This document shows, in pieces, positions 34,205-50,610 of a DNA stretch of 64,000 bases. The notes under the pieces were generated by a model. It made no database searches and was not told the origin of the DNA. It saw nothing but the letters and a program-made list of their open reading frames with translations. The position numbers and the translations under genes are program-made. The stretch is from Talpa occidentalis (Eukaryota > Chordata > Mammalia > Eulipotyphla > Talpidae), in the NCBI RefSeq assembly GCF_014898055.3, contig NW_023601433.1, positions 81,849,106 through 81,913,105 on the forward strand, written 5' to 3'. The number at the start of each line of letters is the position of its first letter. Position 1 is the stretch's first letter.

Positions 34205-34760
34205 TTTTGAATTCCTTCATTGAACAAATATTTGTGAAACACGGGATGATGTTCCAGCAGTGGGGATACCATGGTGAACAAAGAGGGAAAAATAAAACAA
34301 ATTTGTCCCCATGGAGTTTATATTTCTAGTAGTGAGAGGGGGAGAAATATGAACATATATAAAAAGAAATATATATATACAAGGCGATTTTAGGTGTGAA
34401 AGTAAACAGAGGGAGGGTGTGAGAGGGAGGGGCAGTGTGATGATGTCAGTACAGTGGTCTGGGAAGGCCTTTCCAGTAGGGGAGCCTCTGATGGTGGGGA
34501 GGGAAGCTGTACAAGGGCCAGGGCCTCAAGGCTGGGCACAGGGCCTGTGGAGCACACATTGAGAGGCTGGCAGGACAGTAAAAAGCCAGGCCACACAGGA
34601 CCCTACAGGCCATGGATGCTTTCACTTTGAATGAGATGGGAGCCATGGGAGGATTTAGAGCAGAGGAGTGACATGAGCTGACGTGGTTTTCAGTTTGATG
34701 CTCTGGCTGCCACATGGAAAAGAGATCACAGTGGGTCTGGGGTAGCAGGCCTGAGAGCAA
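34205..34760 (-). mobile_element. L2 LINE 3' segment, antisense
   Basis: 'ccttcattgaacaaatattt', 'gtggggataccatggtgaac', 'gtccccatggagtttatatt', then further in 'gggaaggcctttccagtagg', 'cacacaggaccctacaggcc' and 'gcagaggagtgacatgagct'. This explains the 105- and 68-codon minus-strand frames here. Confidence 0.8.
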
Positions 34761-34789
34761 CAAAGAAGACTGAATGTGGGTAGTGGCAA

Positions 34790-34955
34790 ATTCTGGATAT
34801 TTCCATTTCCCCCTTCACTTTCCTTATCTGCAAAATGGGAGAACAATAGTTTATAGGGTTATGGGAGGATGAAATAAGATCATGGAGTAAAGTACATGAC
34901 CCTGTGCCCGGCACATGGTCAGAGCTCAATAAATATGCCCGTCCATGCTTGGTAT
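34790..34955 (+). mobile_element. MIR SINE remnant
   Basis: 'actttccttatctgcaaaat', 'gggttatgggaggatgaaat', 'gtgcccggcacatggtcaga', 'gctcaataaatatg'. Confidence 0.85.
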
Positions 34956-34959
34956 CAAT

Positions 34960-35150
34960 ATTGTTGATCTTCCTGAGAGGGCATTATCATTAGGCCCCTA
35001 TTGTGAGGGGCCAAAAGGGATGAGGCTGTTTGTCTAAGAGCAGGTGGCTGGTCAGTGGCAGAGCTGTCTTGCCCCCAGCCCCCAAGGGTCATTGTGGGAA
35101 GGCACTCTGGGCTGATAAAGAAGACAGGAAGCTCAAAACAAGGGGTAGAG
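34960..35150 (-). mobile_element. MIR SINE remnant, antisense
   Basis: 'gcattatcattaggccccta', 'agagcaggtggctggtcagt', 'ggcagagctgtcttg'. Tail-to-tail with the preceding MIR. Confidence 0.6.
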
Positions 35151-35234
35151 GGTATCTGAAGCATGGAGGCAGCTCTTTAGCCTCCTCTTAACACAGGAGG
35201 AGTGGAGGCTGTCGGTTTCCATGAGAACATGTCT

Positions 35235-35410
35235 CCGCTACCTTGCACTTTGAAGCTGTGTGACCTCAAGCAAGTCACATCACATCTTTGCTCCTCAGTT
35301 GGTGATCTGTAAAATGGGAACTGGGGTCGAACCCACCTCATAAACTAGTTCTGATGATGAGAAGCCTGACATAGAATGACCTCAATAAACACTTGGAAAA
35401 TAGCCTCTGC
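35235..35410 (+). mobile_element. MIR SINE remnant
   Basis: 'gaagctgtgtgacctcaagc', 'tttgctcctcagttggtgat', 'ctgtaaaatgggaactgggg', 'tgacctcaataaacacttgg'. Confidence 0.85.
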
Positions 35411-35559
35411 TTGAAAACATGGTAGGGGGAGGAGAGATGGAACCAGGATTCATTTGGGGCTCATCTCAACCCGATGCCTTCCCTGTTGGTTATGCCAGAC
35501 AGCTCTGCTAAGAGAGGAGAGGAGAAAGTCTTTCTTCTGCCGGGATTTTGAGAAGTGAC

Positions 35560-36110
35560 TGACTAGATTATAATGAACAGGCTCGTAGGGGCGCGCATGC
35601 TATGTAAACAGTGACCTCTTCATAAAACCACAACCGGAGAACAATGCAAAATGTGCTTTGAGTTACGGCGTGGTTAACGTGAAATAAAGTCCGCTGGTTG
35701 GAAAATCACTTTAAGGGTCTATTATTTTTTTTTAAGTGAGGGGAATATTTACTGAGGTATTTTTGGTGGCATAAGGAAGGGGCTTCTATGTTCAGTAACC
35801 GTTGTGAAATGCCGGCAGCCAATCCCCATAACACAACCCGCTAACATTTACAGAAGCTGTTGTGATTAAGTGGGAACCAAGCTACCGAAAAATCTACAAC
35901 CAGAAGTCAGCAAAGTAAGATCAAGAGACTATAAAGTAAACAATATATAGAGAATGAAATGTAATTTATTTCCTTGGGGAAGCGATCTGTACTGACGGCA
36001 GCAACGGACTGGCTCTGTGGATGTGCTTCATTTCCACCCACCAAGATGATTGCACTCAGCACATTTGAAAATTGAGAAATGGTGTATGCAATTTTAAAAA
36101 GCCAATTGAT
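35560..36110. other. Candidate non-coding regulatory block
   Basis: AT-rich unique sequence with scattered CpGs and no repeat match. Motifs seen: a forkhead-like GTAAACA near 35,604, a RUNX-like AACCACAA near 35,625, ACAAT and a second 'agtaaacaa' near 35,935. Conservation cannot be judged here. Confidence 0.3.
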
Positions 36111-36887
36111 TATAACTCACTGGCAGCCTAAGAGGTTGGTCACCCATTTTAAAAAGGAAAGACTGAGACTCAAGTGGGAGAGAGGCCTTGCTTGCATCTT
36201 CCTTGCCGAGAACCCATAACCCAGGCAACTGGACACGCCCGGGGAACCTGTCACTGTGGTTGAGTGAAGACAAAGGGATGACTCAAGTGTCACATGTGGC
36301 ATCTTTTATCGCCTGAGTAGGGACTCTGCTCTTTCCGAGGGTTGCTTTTCAATGAAATGATCTCTGCAGAAGGCATGATGTGGCCCCGGGGCCGGAACCC
36401 CACCAGCAAAGAGATAGCACATCTGTACTGGGGGGCAGGAAAGCACCTTCCGAGTTTGGAACTTAAGTGCCAGACAGTCTGAAGGGACCAGGTCTGGCCC
36501 CGGAGGATGGTCGCCTTTGCCTAGCGTGCCACGACCTGGATGTGGGTTCTCAAGGCGCAGCACCACACAGGTTGGGTGGCTACATCAACTGCCTGCTCCC
36601 CTATCCAAACCTCTGCGGAAGACTCTGATTTTAGGCCACCAGTGAAAAGACACTTGTCTTCCTTACAAAACCCCTGGATGGCTGGGTCTGGCCTGGAGCA
36701 CAGGAAACAGAAATGGTGAGATGTGCTGGCAGCATTGCCAGAGAAGTTGGCATCTCCCCTCCTGGAGCTCAACCTGGCTGTGGGCCACCTGGACAGGTTG
36801 TCTCTTTTATGAGCATTGAATTCCTGCTTGTAACCCCTGAGAGGAAGAGCCATGGACTCCACCTCTCCAACACTTTCTTCTCTTATA
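36111..36887. other. Intergenic unique sequence
   Basis: No gene or repeat. The 261-codon minus-strand frame that begins here runs across the POLR2F pseudogene and is a shadow. Confidence 0.4.
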
Positions 36888-37479
36888 AATAATCTTACCG
36901 ACAACACAGGCGCAGAGTTTGCTTGGTGCCCCGCGAGGTGGAATCGCGCAGTTGGTGGGTCTGCGCTGTGTTCTGGGGTGCCGAGCCATGGGCTGGGGCG
37001 CAGGCGGCATGTGAGACAACGAGGACAATTTTGATGGAGATGACTTTGATGATGTGGAGGAGGATGAGGGGCTCGGTGACTTGGAGAATGCTGAGGAGGA
37101 GGGCCAGGAGAACGCTGAGATCCTCCCCTCTGGAGAGCCCCACAGGCCAACCAGAAGCAATCACCACACCCTACATGACCAAATACAAGTGCGCCTGTGT
37201 GCTGGGCTCCTGAGCCCTGCAGATCGCGATGTGTGCCCCCATGATGGTGGAGCTGGAGGGGGAGACAGATCCCTTGCTCATCGCCATGAAGGAGCTCAAG
37301 GCCCAAAAGATCCCCATCATCATTCGCGGCTCCCTGCCCGAGCTATGAAGACTGGTGGGTGGACGAGCTCATCATCAGGGACTGAGCTTGACGCCCTCCT
37401 CACCTGCTCTGCCCCAGCTTCCTGTCTTTCTGCGTGTAAATAATAAACCATTGAGCCTGAAGAAAAAAATAATAATCTT
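36888..37479 (+). pseudogene. POLR2F: Processed pseudogene of POLR2F (RNA polymerase subunit RPB6/RPABC2)
   Basis: An intronless retrocopy of POLR2F mRNA, which encodes a 127-residue subunit shared by RNA polymerases I, II and III. It keeps part of the 5' UTR, the whole coding region (37,009-37,385), the 3' UTR with AATAAA at about 37,442 and a short A-rich tail. A 9-bp duplication AATAATCTT flanks it at 36,888-36,896 and 37,471-37,479, the mark of LINE-driven retroposition. Recognisable segments are the acidic N-terminus NEDNFDGDDFDDVEEDEG, then [26 protein letters not shown] and [14 protein letters not shown]. It is dead: codon 2 is TGA (ATG TGA GAC AAC), two single-base losses shift frame around 37,135-37,162, CTCC-TGA interrupts at about 37,210, and about 5 bp are missing near 37,343. 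Coding length is 377 nt against 384 expected. The functional gene is elsewhere. Confidence 0.95.
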
Positions 37480-37939
37480 CACCCTAAAACAAGAGTTAGC
37501 TATTGTCTATGGTGGCCGTTCAGATTTTGGGGGTATGTGTCTGTGTGTGTCCATCCAGAGGAAACAGAAGTTCGTTTCATCTGATATATGTTGCCACCTG
37601 CCATGCAGAGGCCCCCAAATAATGAATATCGTCACCTGTCTGGCCAAGCAGCAGTGTAGCCAAAGAAAATAACAGGGGACATCATTCACATACTTCTTTA
37701 TTATTGGCTACTTGAAAGCAATTCGTTGTGGGCTGCCAAGTTCATTCTCAAGTCAGTAGTACTGGAACCAAAGGCAGTCTTCCTTGGAGTGCAACAGTAG
37801 AGATAAAATGGCCCTAAATCCTGTTAATTTAAGCTTGCTGGAATTTTTAACTGCTCAAATCATTGCTTCAATTATCTCCTTGGTGGTGTCTCTTGGAGTT
37901 CATCTCCTCCTACATTTTATAAAAAGGATCTCAGGATCT
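37480..37939. other. Intergenic unique sequence
   Basis: Nothing recognised. Confidence 0.4.
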
Positions 37940-38165
37940 TCACAGTAGTGGCCGACATTTACTGAACACCTACTATGTGTTGAGTGGGTGCTGAGCGACC
38001 CGTGGGCACTCACTCATTGAATGCTCACATAGCCCTATGAGGAAGCTACAAGTAGGACCATGTGTTAGGGAAGAGAATGAGGAGGTACAGAGAGGCTAAG
38101 CCACAGCCCAAGAGGTCTAGGGGTAAGGGGCAGAGCTGGGCTTTGAGTCAGATTTTGTCGTGCTC
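37940..38165 (-). mobile_element. MIR SINE remnant, antisense
   Basis: 'acatttactgaacacctact', 'cacatagccctatgaggaag', 'acagagaggctaagccacag', 'ggcagagctgggctttgagt'. Confidence 0.85.
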
Positions 38166-38589
38166 TGAAGTTCTCGTCCTTCGCCAGCTAACAACAACTG
38201 CTATTGTTTTTACTTTATCCTCCGCAGTGTCTTAGGGGAGAGGTTGGAACAATTAGGAAATCCTTGGTGGTTATGAGCAAAGCTGTTATTGCCCAAGGCA
38301 GTGCAGTTTGATTGGTAGAAGACCATTCTCTCAGAGGGAACTTAAAATATTGACTTAAAAATTGAATTATGAGAGCAAAGGAATGAAAAGAACAGGACTG
38401 CCTCATGGAAGCATCCAGAAAAATCTTTATGGAATGATGGCATGAATTGTCTGTCCAGACCAGGTGAGAGAGACCAAAGACCAGTATTGGTCACTGTGCC
38501 CAAACCTGTCCCTAGTCTCACTGAAACTGCATTTCCTTCTCCTTTGTTTTCAGTTGCTGCCTTGAGAAGCAAACCACTTAAGAGGAAAT

Positions 38590-39240
38590 GCCAAATGGTC
38601 AAAAACACCTAACAGAAGACCTGCCTCACTGGAGTTTGGGGAAAGCAAATGCAAACACTGACACTATTTTTTACCAGTGGGTTGGCAAAAATCCTAAGAG
38701 ACTGGCAGCATCCAAATGCTGGCAAGCTGGGGGGAAGTGGACACTCTTTCTGTCTTGCTCAAGGGAGTATGAATGGTTACAATCTTTTGGGGGAAATCTT
38801 CCAGCTGTATTTATTAACAGTAAAAATATACATTTATTAACAATAAAAAAGCAATCTTATTTTGGGGACTTTATTCTACAGAAATAAAAGTGTCAGTATA
38901 TAAGGATATATGGATAAGGATATTTACTGCACCTTTATTTAGAATAGGAAACAAGTGGAAACCACCTGAATGTTTAGGAATAGGGGAATAATCAGATAAA
39001 TTATGGCACAGGTGTTCTATGAAACATTATACAACGAATAAAGGAATGGGTTAGATCCAGATCTATAGGCCTAGAGGTATATCTGTGATAAACTGTTAAG
39101 TGAAAACAGCAGATTGCAAAGTAATATATGTGATAAGATCCCACATTCATAAAAAAATAAAAAAGTTCCCTTAGAGATGGGTCTTTCAATTGTATTATTT
39201 GGTATGAGCATGAAGGAGAGAAGGGATTCATAGCAATTTG
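38590..39240 (+). mobile_element. Old L1/HAL1-type 3' segment, sense
   Basis: 'cagtgggttggcaaaaatcc', 'caagggagtatgaatggtta', 'ggaaacaagtggaaaccacc', 'atcagataaattatggcaca', 'gaaacattatacaacgaata'. Ancient, highly diverged, no intact frame. Confidence 0.75.
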
Positions 39241-39729
39241 TTAACTTTGATTAACCTTCGTGGGATGGAAAGAAAAGAACAGAATTGAGGTTAGGGGTGC
39301 AAACTTCCCACACAGTCTAAAATTCAAGCCTAACTTTTGACTCTCCCTCCCAAAACTTTGCTAATCGTCCACTGCTGACGGCAATCCTTGTGAATCACAT
39401 AGTTGATGGACATATTTTGTATGCTACATGTGCTGTATTCTTACAACAAAGTCAGCTGGCGGAAAAGCGATTATAAAGGACATCATCAGGAAGAGAAAAT
39501 ACATTTATATCAGTGTATTTGTTGACAAATAATCCACATTATGTGTAGACCCTCACAGTTCACGCCTGGGGTTGCTCAAGGGTCTCAGCACCTGGGGCCT
39601 TGCTGCTTATTTGTCTTCCATTACTTTTATTATTTACAAGAAAATAAATCCAGTACGACTAAGGTTAAAGGGAAAACATCTGCAAGTGGTGTGACTGGGT
39701 GCTTACTTCCCATGGTATAAAGAGATCAG
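39241..39729. other. Intergenic unique sequence
   Basis: Nothing recognised. Confidence 0.4.
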
Positions 39730-39950
39730 TGACTGTGATTGCTATAATTTATTGATCATAGTCTCTGGGGCCAGGCACTGTGCTAAGAACTTGCTTTGAG
39801 TTATCATTCCAGGGAGGTCAAGGCACAGGCTGAAATGAAGGTGGAGGGGGTTAAATGACCTGCTCAGGTTGCAGTTAGAAAGTGACAGAGCAGGGACTGG
39901 AACCAGGAGTGTCTTACTCTGAAGTGACAATCTTTGCTCTTACAAAGCTC
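39730..39950 (-). mobile_element. MIR SINE remnant, antisense
   Basis: 'ctggggccaggcactgtgct', 'gggttaaatgacctgctcag', 'agtgacagagcagggactgg', 'aaccaggagtgtcttactct'. Confidence 0.75.
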
Positions 39951-40188
39951 TCCCTCCCTGCAGCTGTGGCAGCTTCCTATGGTCTTTTTGATAGATGGTT
40001 CCTCCTCTGGTCATATTTTTGCTTCCATTTTCTCTCTGCAATTGTATTTGGTAACCATGAAAGGGAACTAACCTGTCATTCTCAGAATGAGACCTGAGAC
40101 CTGTGTGGTGTGGAATGACTGTTTCCTACCTGGGCAGAAGGCAATTTCACAAATGGGGAAACTAAGTCATGAGCATGCTTCTGAAGAG

Positions 40189-40215
40189 CCCCCCCCCCCC
40201 CCCCCACACACACAC
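40189..40215. repeat. C17 homopolymer plus (AC)n
   Basis: Seventeen consecutive C (40,189-40,205) followed by ACACACACACA. The minus strand is G17. Confidence 0.95.
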
Positions 40216-40424
40216 AGGGAACTGAACTCAGAAGTTCCAGTGCCTGGGGTTTTGTTGCTTCTTTGCAGTCGGTTGATAAGTTTCTGTTTTGTTTTGCTTT
40301 CATCTTATCTCTTGAGGCTTTCCATCAACTCCCATGGCTTTCTCTATTGAGTAAGAACTGCTTGGCTCTTTATCAGGCCTCTCAACTGTGCAGAGTCAAA
40401 GAATTCCATTGCTAGAAATCACCC

Positions 40425-40590
40425 AAAGGATCACCCCAGCTGCCCTTTTCACACACAAGGAAACTGAGGCCCAGAAAGGTTGAGAAGTTCATCTAAGATT
40501 AACAGGGCAGCTCAGTGGCACACCTGAGACTGGAAGTCGGCTCCCCTGGGTTCTCATTCTGTATTCTCGTTGCCAGGGAAATTGCACACT
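40425..40590 (-). mobile_element. MIR SINE remnant, antisense
   Basis: 'cacaaggaaactgaggccca', 'gaaaggttgagaagttcatc', 'gctcagtggcacacctgaga'. Confidence 0.8.
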
Positions 40591-40661
40591 GCACTTCTGG
40601 CCTCTTCTCAACCACTCTGGGGCCTTGGCTTTGACATCCAAGGAAATCTCCTATGATGAGG

Positions 40662-40684
40662 TTTTTTTTTTTTTTTTTTTTTTT
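40662..40684. repeat. T23 homopolymer
   Basis: A run of 23 T within unassigned AT-rich sequence. Possibly the A-tail of a lost retroposon on the minus strand, but no head is visible. Confidence 0.9.
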
Positions 40685-40869
40685 CTTTCTTTTGTCTCAT
40701 GTTGTTTATTTGCTTTTTAAATTTACTTTTATGGTACCATTTGATTGATCCTTCTGCTTTCAATTTTAGGTTGACTGATATACTTGATATATGACTTATT
40801 ACATTAAATACATAGTACACACACTTGGCATTAAAAAAAAAAAAAAGGAAAGAAAATGCAAATAGTGCA

Positions 40870-41740
40870 GTAAAAGTAATTCCCCTCCCCATCCCTAGAG
40901 GCTTGCTTAACCTTCTAGGGATACCACAATTAATAATGTATTTTTGAAATGACTATTATTATACATTGTATTAACTCATTATTTTTAATGGTTAGATGGG
41001 GTTAATTTATATGAACTACTCCCTGAATGATGGGCATGTAGGCTGCTTCCATCTTCTGGCCCTACAAACAGTACTACGGTTCCATAGTTCATGACCTTGG
41101 ACTATAGTATCTCTGCAGAATAAACTCCCTGAAGTAGAATCACTGGGTCAAAGGTTATGTGCATTTATGCATTTTGATATCCTCCAAATTCACACCCAAA
41201 GCTATGGTGTTAATTTATATTCCCACTGACAGTGCCCTGCTTCTCCCCACATTTGCCTAAGCTTTTAACTCATTATCAATACTCTGGTTTTAATTTCTGT
41301 TTTTCTTATGATGGCTGTCTTATTCTGTTTGGGCTGCTATAACAAATTACCATAGCCAGGGTGACTTGGAAAACAGACATTAAATTCTTACAGCCAGTTT
41401 CTGGCTGCTCTGGTGTCTGGTGAAAGTTCTCTTCCTGCTTATGTCTCCACAAGGAAAGAGAGAAAGACAGGGAAGATGCGCTCTCCTGTCTTTTTATCAG
41501 GGTGTTAATCCCACCAGGAGGGATCCAACCTCATGAACTAATTACCTCCCAAGGCCCCACTTCCAAACCATCATATTGGGGATTACGGGTTTAACACAGG
41601 AATTTTAGGGGGACACGGACATTCAGCCCATAGCAATGAGTGAAGAAGAGCATCTTTTTGTATTTTTAAAACCGTATGTCTTTCTTACTTTGCAAATGGT
41701 CCATGTCCTTTATTGATTTCTCTATTAAGTTTTGTTCAGG
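40870..41740 (-). mobile_element. Old L1 3' segment, antisense, split by a MaLR LTR
   Basis: Left part 40,870-41,315: 'atgggcatgtaggctgcttc', 'tagaatcactgggtcaaagg', 'ttatattcccactgacagtg', 'tttgcctaagcttttaactc'. It resumes after the LTR at 41,636: 'gaagagcatctttttgtatt', 'atggtccatgtcctttattg', 'atttctctatt'. The two parts join correctly on the L1 antisense consensus. Confidence 0.8.
41316..41635 (-). mobile_element. MaLR (MLT/MST-type) solo LTR inserted in L1
   Basis: A 320-bp LTR starting TG and ending CA on the + strand, read antisense: 'ctgtttgggctgctataaca', 'gtgtctggtgaaagttctct', 'tcatgaactaattacctccc', 'acacggacattcagcccata'. Candidate 5-bp target duplication: atggc (41,311-41,315) and atgag (41,636-41,640), 3 of 5 matching. 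ERVL-MaLR fossil with no genes. Confidence 0.85.
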
Positions 41741-42449
41741 GCGACTTTTAAAAAAGTCACATACAAATGTGCTGAAGAACAAGAATTGGTGACCAGGTAT
41801 TAGGATGACGGCTTCCTGGGATGAAAGCACTGCTGGACCATCACACCTGGATATGCTGGACCATCATCACAGAGTTAAACTAAGTTGATCAAGTGAACCA
41901 GAGGTGGCAAAACTAACCACCCGGCTCTGCCCACAGAGCCTTCTGGAGTCAGGCTTGGTCTGCGGAGTTAAGAGAGAGTCTGGTTTGAGCCACTGACCAA
42001 CTGGAAGGCGATGCTGTTGCACTTCTGAACCTTGACTTATTATGAAGTCTAAGGAAGATAACTGCACCTCCTTGATGTGGTTGTGCTGAGGATTATGTGT
42101 AACCAAGTATGTACATTCCTTATAACACAGCGTCGGGCACGATAATACCACGTATCCTAACAAGATGCGTATGGGTTTTGCTTTGGCAGTTATTTGTGGT
42201 AGTTCCAAAGCTCAGTTCACATGTCTGCTCTCTCTCCTTTCAGGACACCCGGTGTTTCCCCTGCTCCCTACTCTTCGTCTTAGTCCAACCCACCTGAAAC
42301 AGCTGGCCCAAGTCTGGGGGCTTGTTCCTGAAGTTGTTCTCTGCTCCCCACCCTTGCAGGGAGTAAACAAGCCCTGGAGCTGGGAGAGGTGCTTCCACAT
42401 CCAGGCCCCCTCTGGGCTCCCAGGCCATATGCTCTCAGGAGCTGCTAGT
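41741..42449. other. Unique sequence upstream of the MED13L CpG island
   Basis: No repeat recognised. A short direct duplication 'gctggaccatca' occurs at about 41,831 and 41,856. A polypyrimidine tract with 'ctctcctttcag' precedes 42,244 and resembles a splice acceptor, but no exon could be validated. Confidence 0.4.
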
Positions 42450-43268
42450 TACTCAGCGGCCGGAGCCAAGACGGGGGCGGGGGGGGGGGGTCTGCTCCCG
42501 GCGCCATCCTGGTAGTGCCAGGCAGTTAGAGCGTTTTTTGGCACGTCGCAGGCGCTCAGGAAACCCTGACATAATGGACGAGGGGATGGGGCGTGCGCAG
42601 TGTTCAGGAGGAGAGGCTCGCGCGGCACTTCTGTATGAACGCACAGTGCCCGGCACACCGCGAGCGCTCACTGGACGACGGCCGCACACACTCGGCGCGA
42701 GGCTGACAAAACCCAGCCCCGGCGCTGGGCTGCGCGGTGCGCGGCGCCGAGGGTTCGAGACCCGCCTCCGCCTCTCGCCAGCTGTGCGCCCTCGGGCCGG
42801 CGACTTGATCTCTTTGTGCTTCAGTTTTCTCCTCGGCACGCCGAGGACATCGGAATGAGACTCCGGCCCGCACCCCCCCGCGTCCCCGCCACGCCGGCCC
42901 GGCGGCCCGGGCGTTCGGGGCGCGCGCCGGGGGCCCGACTCTCCGCGGCGGCCGCCACGGGCGTTCCCGACGCTCGCGGTCGCGCCCCGCCGAGCGCCGA
43001 CCCCCGGGGGGGCGGGGCGCGGCGCCCCCGCGGGGCCGGCCCCCGCCGTCTCGGGCCGGCCCCCCGGCCGCCCCCGCCGGGGCGCCGCGCCGCCCGCACT
43101 CCTTTCTCTGCCGCCGGGCTCCCTCCCTCCCGCCCGCCCGCCCGCCCGCCCGCCCCGGCGGCGCCCCGCGCCCCGCGCCCCGCGGCCTCGGCTCAGCAGC
43201 GCCGCGCGCCCGCCGCCGCCGCGCGGGCCCTCCCCCGCGCGCCCCCGCCCCCCGCGCGGCCGGCGCCC

Positions 43269-43325
43269 GTCACGTGACGCGCCGCCAGCCAATGGCGGGC
43301 CGAGCCGCGGTCGGCGGCCGCCATT
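43269..43325 (+). promoter_or_regulatory. MED13L: Inferred MED13L core promoter: E-box palindrome, CCAAT box, YY1 motif
   Basis: Three recognisable sites lie in 57 bp. GTCACGTGAC (43,269-43,278) is a perfect palindrome of the USF and TFEB/TFE3 (CLEAR) class. GCCAATGGC (43,288-43,296) is an NF-Y CCAAT box. GCCGCCATT (43,317-43,325) is the YY1 initiator-type motif often found at or just downstream of TATA-less start sites. There is no TATA box. I infer transcription starting within about 43,320-43,400. A GA-rich purine tract follows at 43,349-43,410. Confidence 0.6.
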
Positions 43326-43580
43326 GCTGTCAGAGCGAGCGAGCCCGGGGAGGGAGGAGAAGCGAGGCTGACTGGGGAGGAGGGGGGGTGGGGGAGGAAG
43401 AGGAAGGAGGGGACGTCGCTCGGCTGCCGGGGTCGCCCGCTGGCTCCGTCCGCACCCCCCCCTTCGCGAGTTCGCGCTCCGCGGCGGCGGCGGCTCCGAG
43501 GCGGCGGCGGCGGCGGCTCCGGGGCTCGCCTCCCCTCACGCGCCGGCGGGGCCGAGGGAGTCGCGGCTGGAGATAAACAA

Positions 43581-43601
43581 GGCGGCGGCGGCGGCGGCGG
43601 C
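43581..43601 (+). repeat. (GGC)7 trinucleotide run in the leader
   Basis: Seven perfect GGC units directly after 'gataaacaa', followed by GGA. The class of CGG repeat common in 5' UTRs; short here. Confidence 0.95.
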
Positions 43602-43667
43602 GGAGCAGCGAGGGCGGAGGCGGCGGCCGGCCCCGCGCGCCGGCCCGGGAGGCAGCGGCGGCCCTGA

Positions 43668-50365
<6,698 letters not shown>

Positions 50366-50369
50366 TGTG

Positions 50370-50610
50370 TATATGCCTGGCACAGTCCTATTCATCTTTG
50401 AAGGTAGGTCAGATGTCACCTCTGTGGCAGCTTTCTTTGACTCCAACTGACAGAACTAGTCACTCTTGCTCGTTATGTGTACCTCCTTCTATGTAGGTCT
50501 GATAAGCATGTGAGCTTCTGTAGGGCAGTGACCCTGTCTAAATCATCTTTGCATTCTCTGCATAATTAGGTGCTCATTAACTGTTTGTTAAATAAATGAA
50601 TTACTGACAA
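50370..50610 (+). mobile_element. L2 LINE 3' end, sense
   Basis: 'ggtcagatgtcacctctgtg', 'cagctttctttgactccaac', 'gtgagcttctgtagggcagt', 'taggtgctcattaactgttt', 'gttaaataaatgaatt'. Complete L2 3' terminus. Confidence 0.85.

Noticed and set aside
36521..37306. 261-codon minus-strand ORF
   Set aside because: Runs antisense across the POLR2F pseudogene. The His/Ser/Pro-rich sequence is the complement of its acidic-coding stretch.
7590..41635. Endogenous retrovirus with coding genes
   Set aside because: Only solo MaLR LTRs are seen. No gag, pol or env-like frame lies between or beside them.
42230..42260. Upstream non-coding exon suggested by 'ctctcctttcag'
   Set aside because: A polypyrimidine-AG is common by chance, and no matching donor or upstream exon could be tied to it.
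42453..43292. 279-codon minus-strand ORF upstream of MED13L
   Set aside because: Same cause: GC-rich DNA lacks stop codons. No recognisable protein family. A divergent non-coding transcript is possible but not supported by this ORF.
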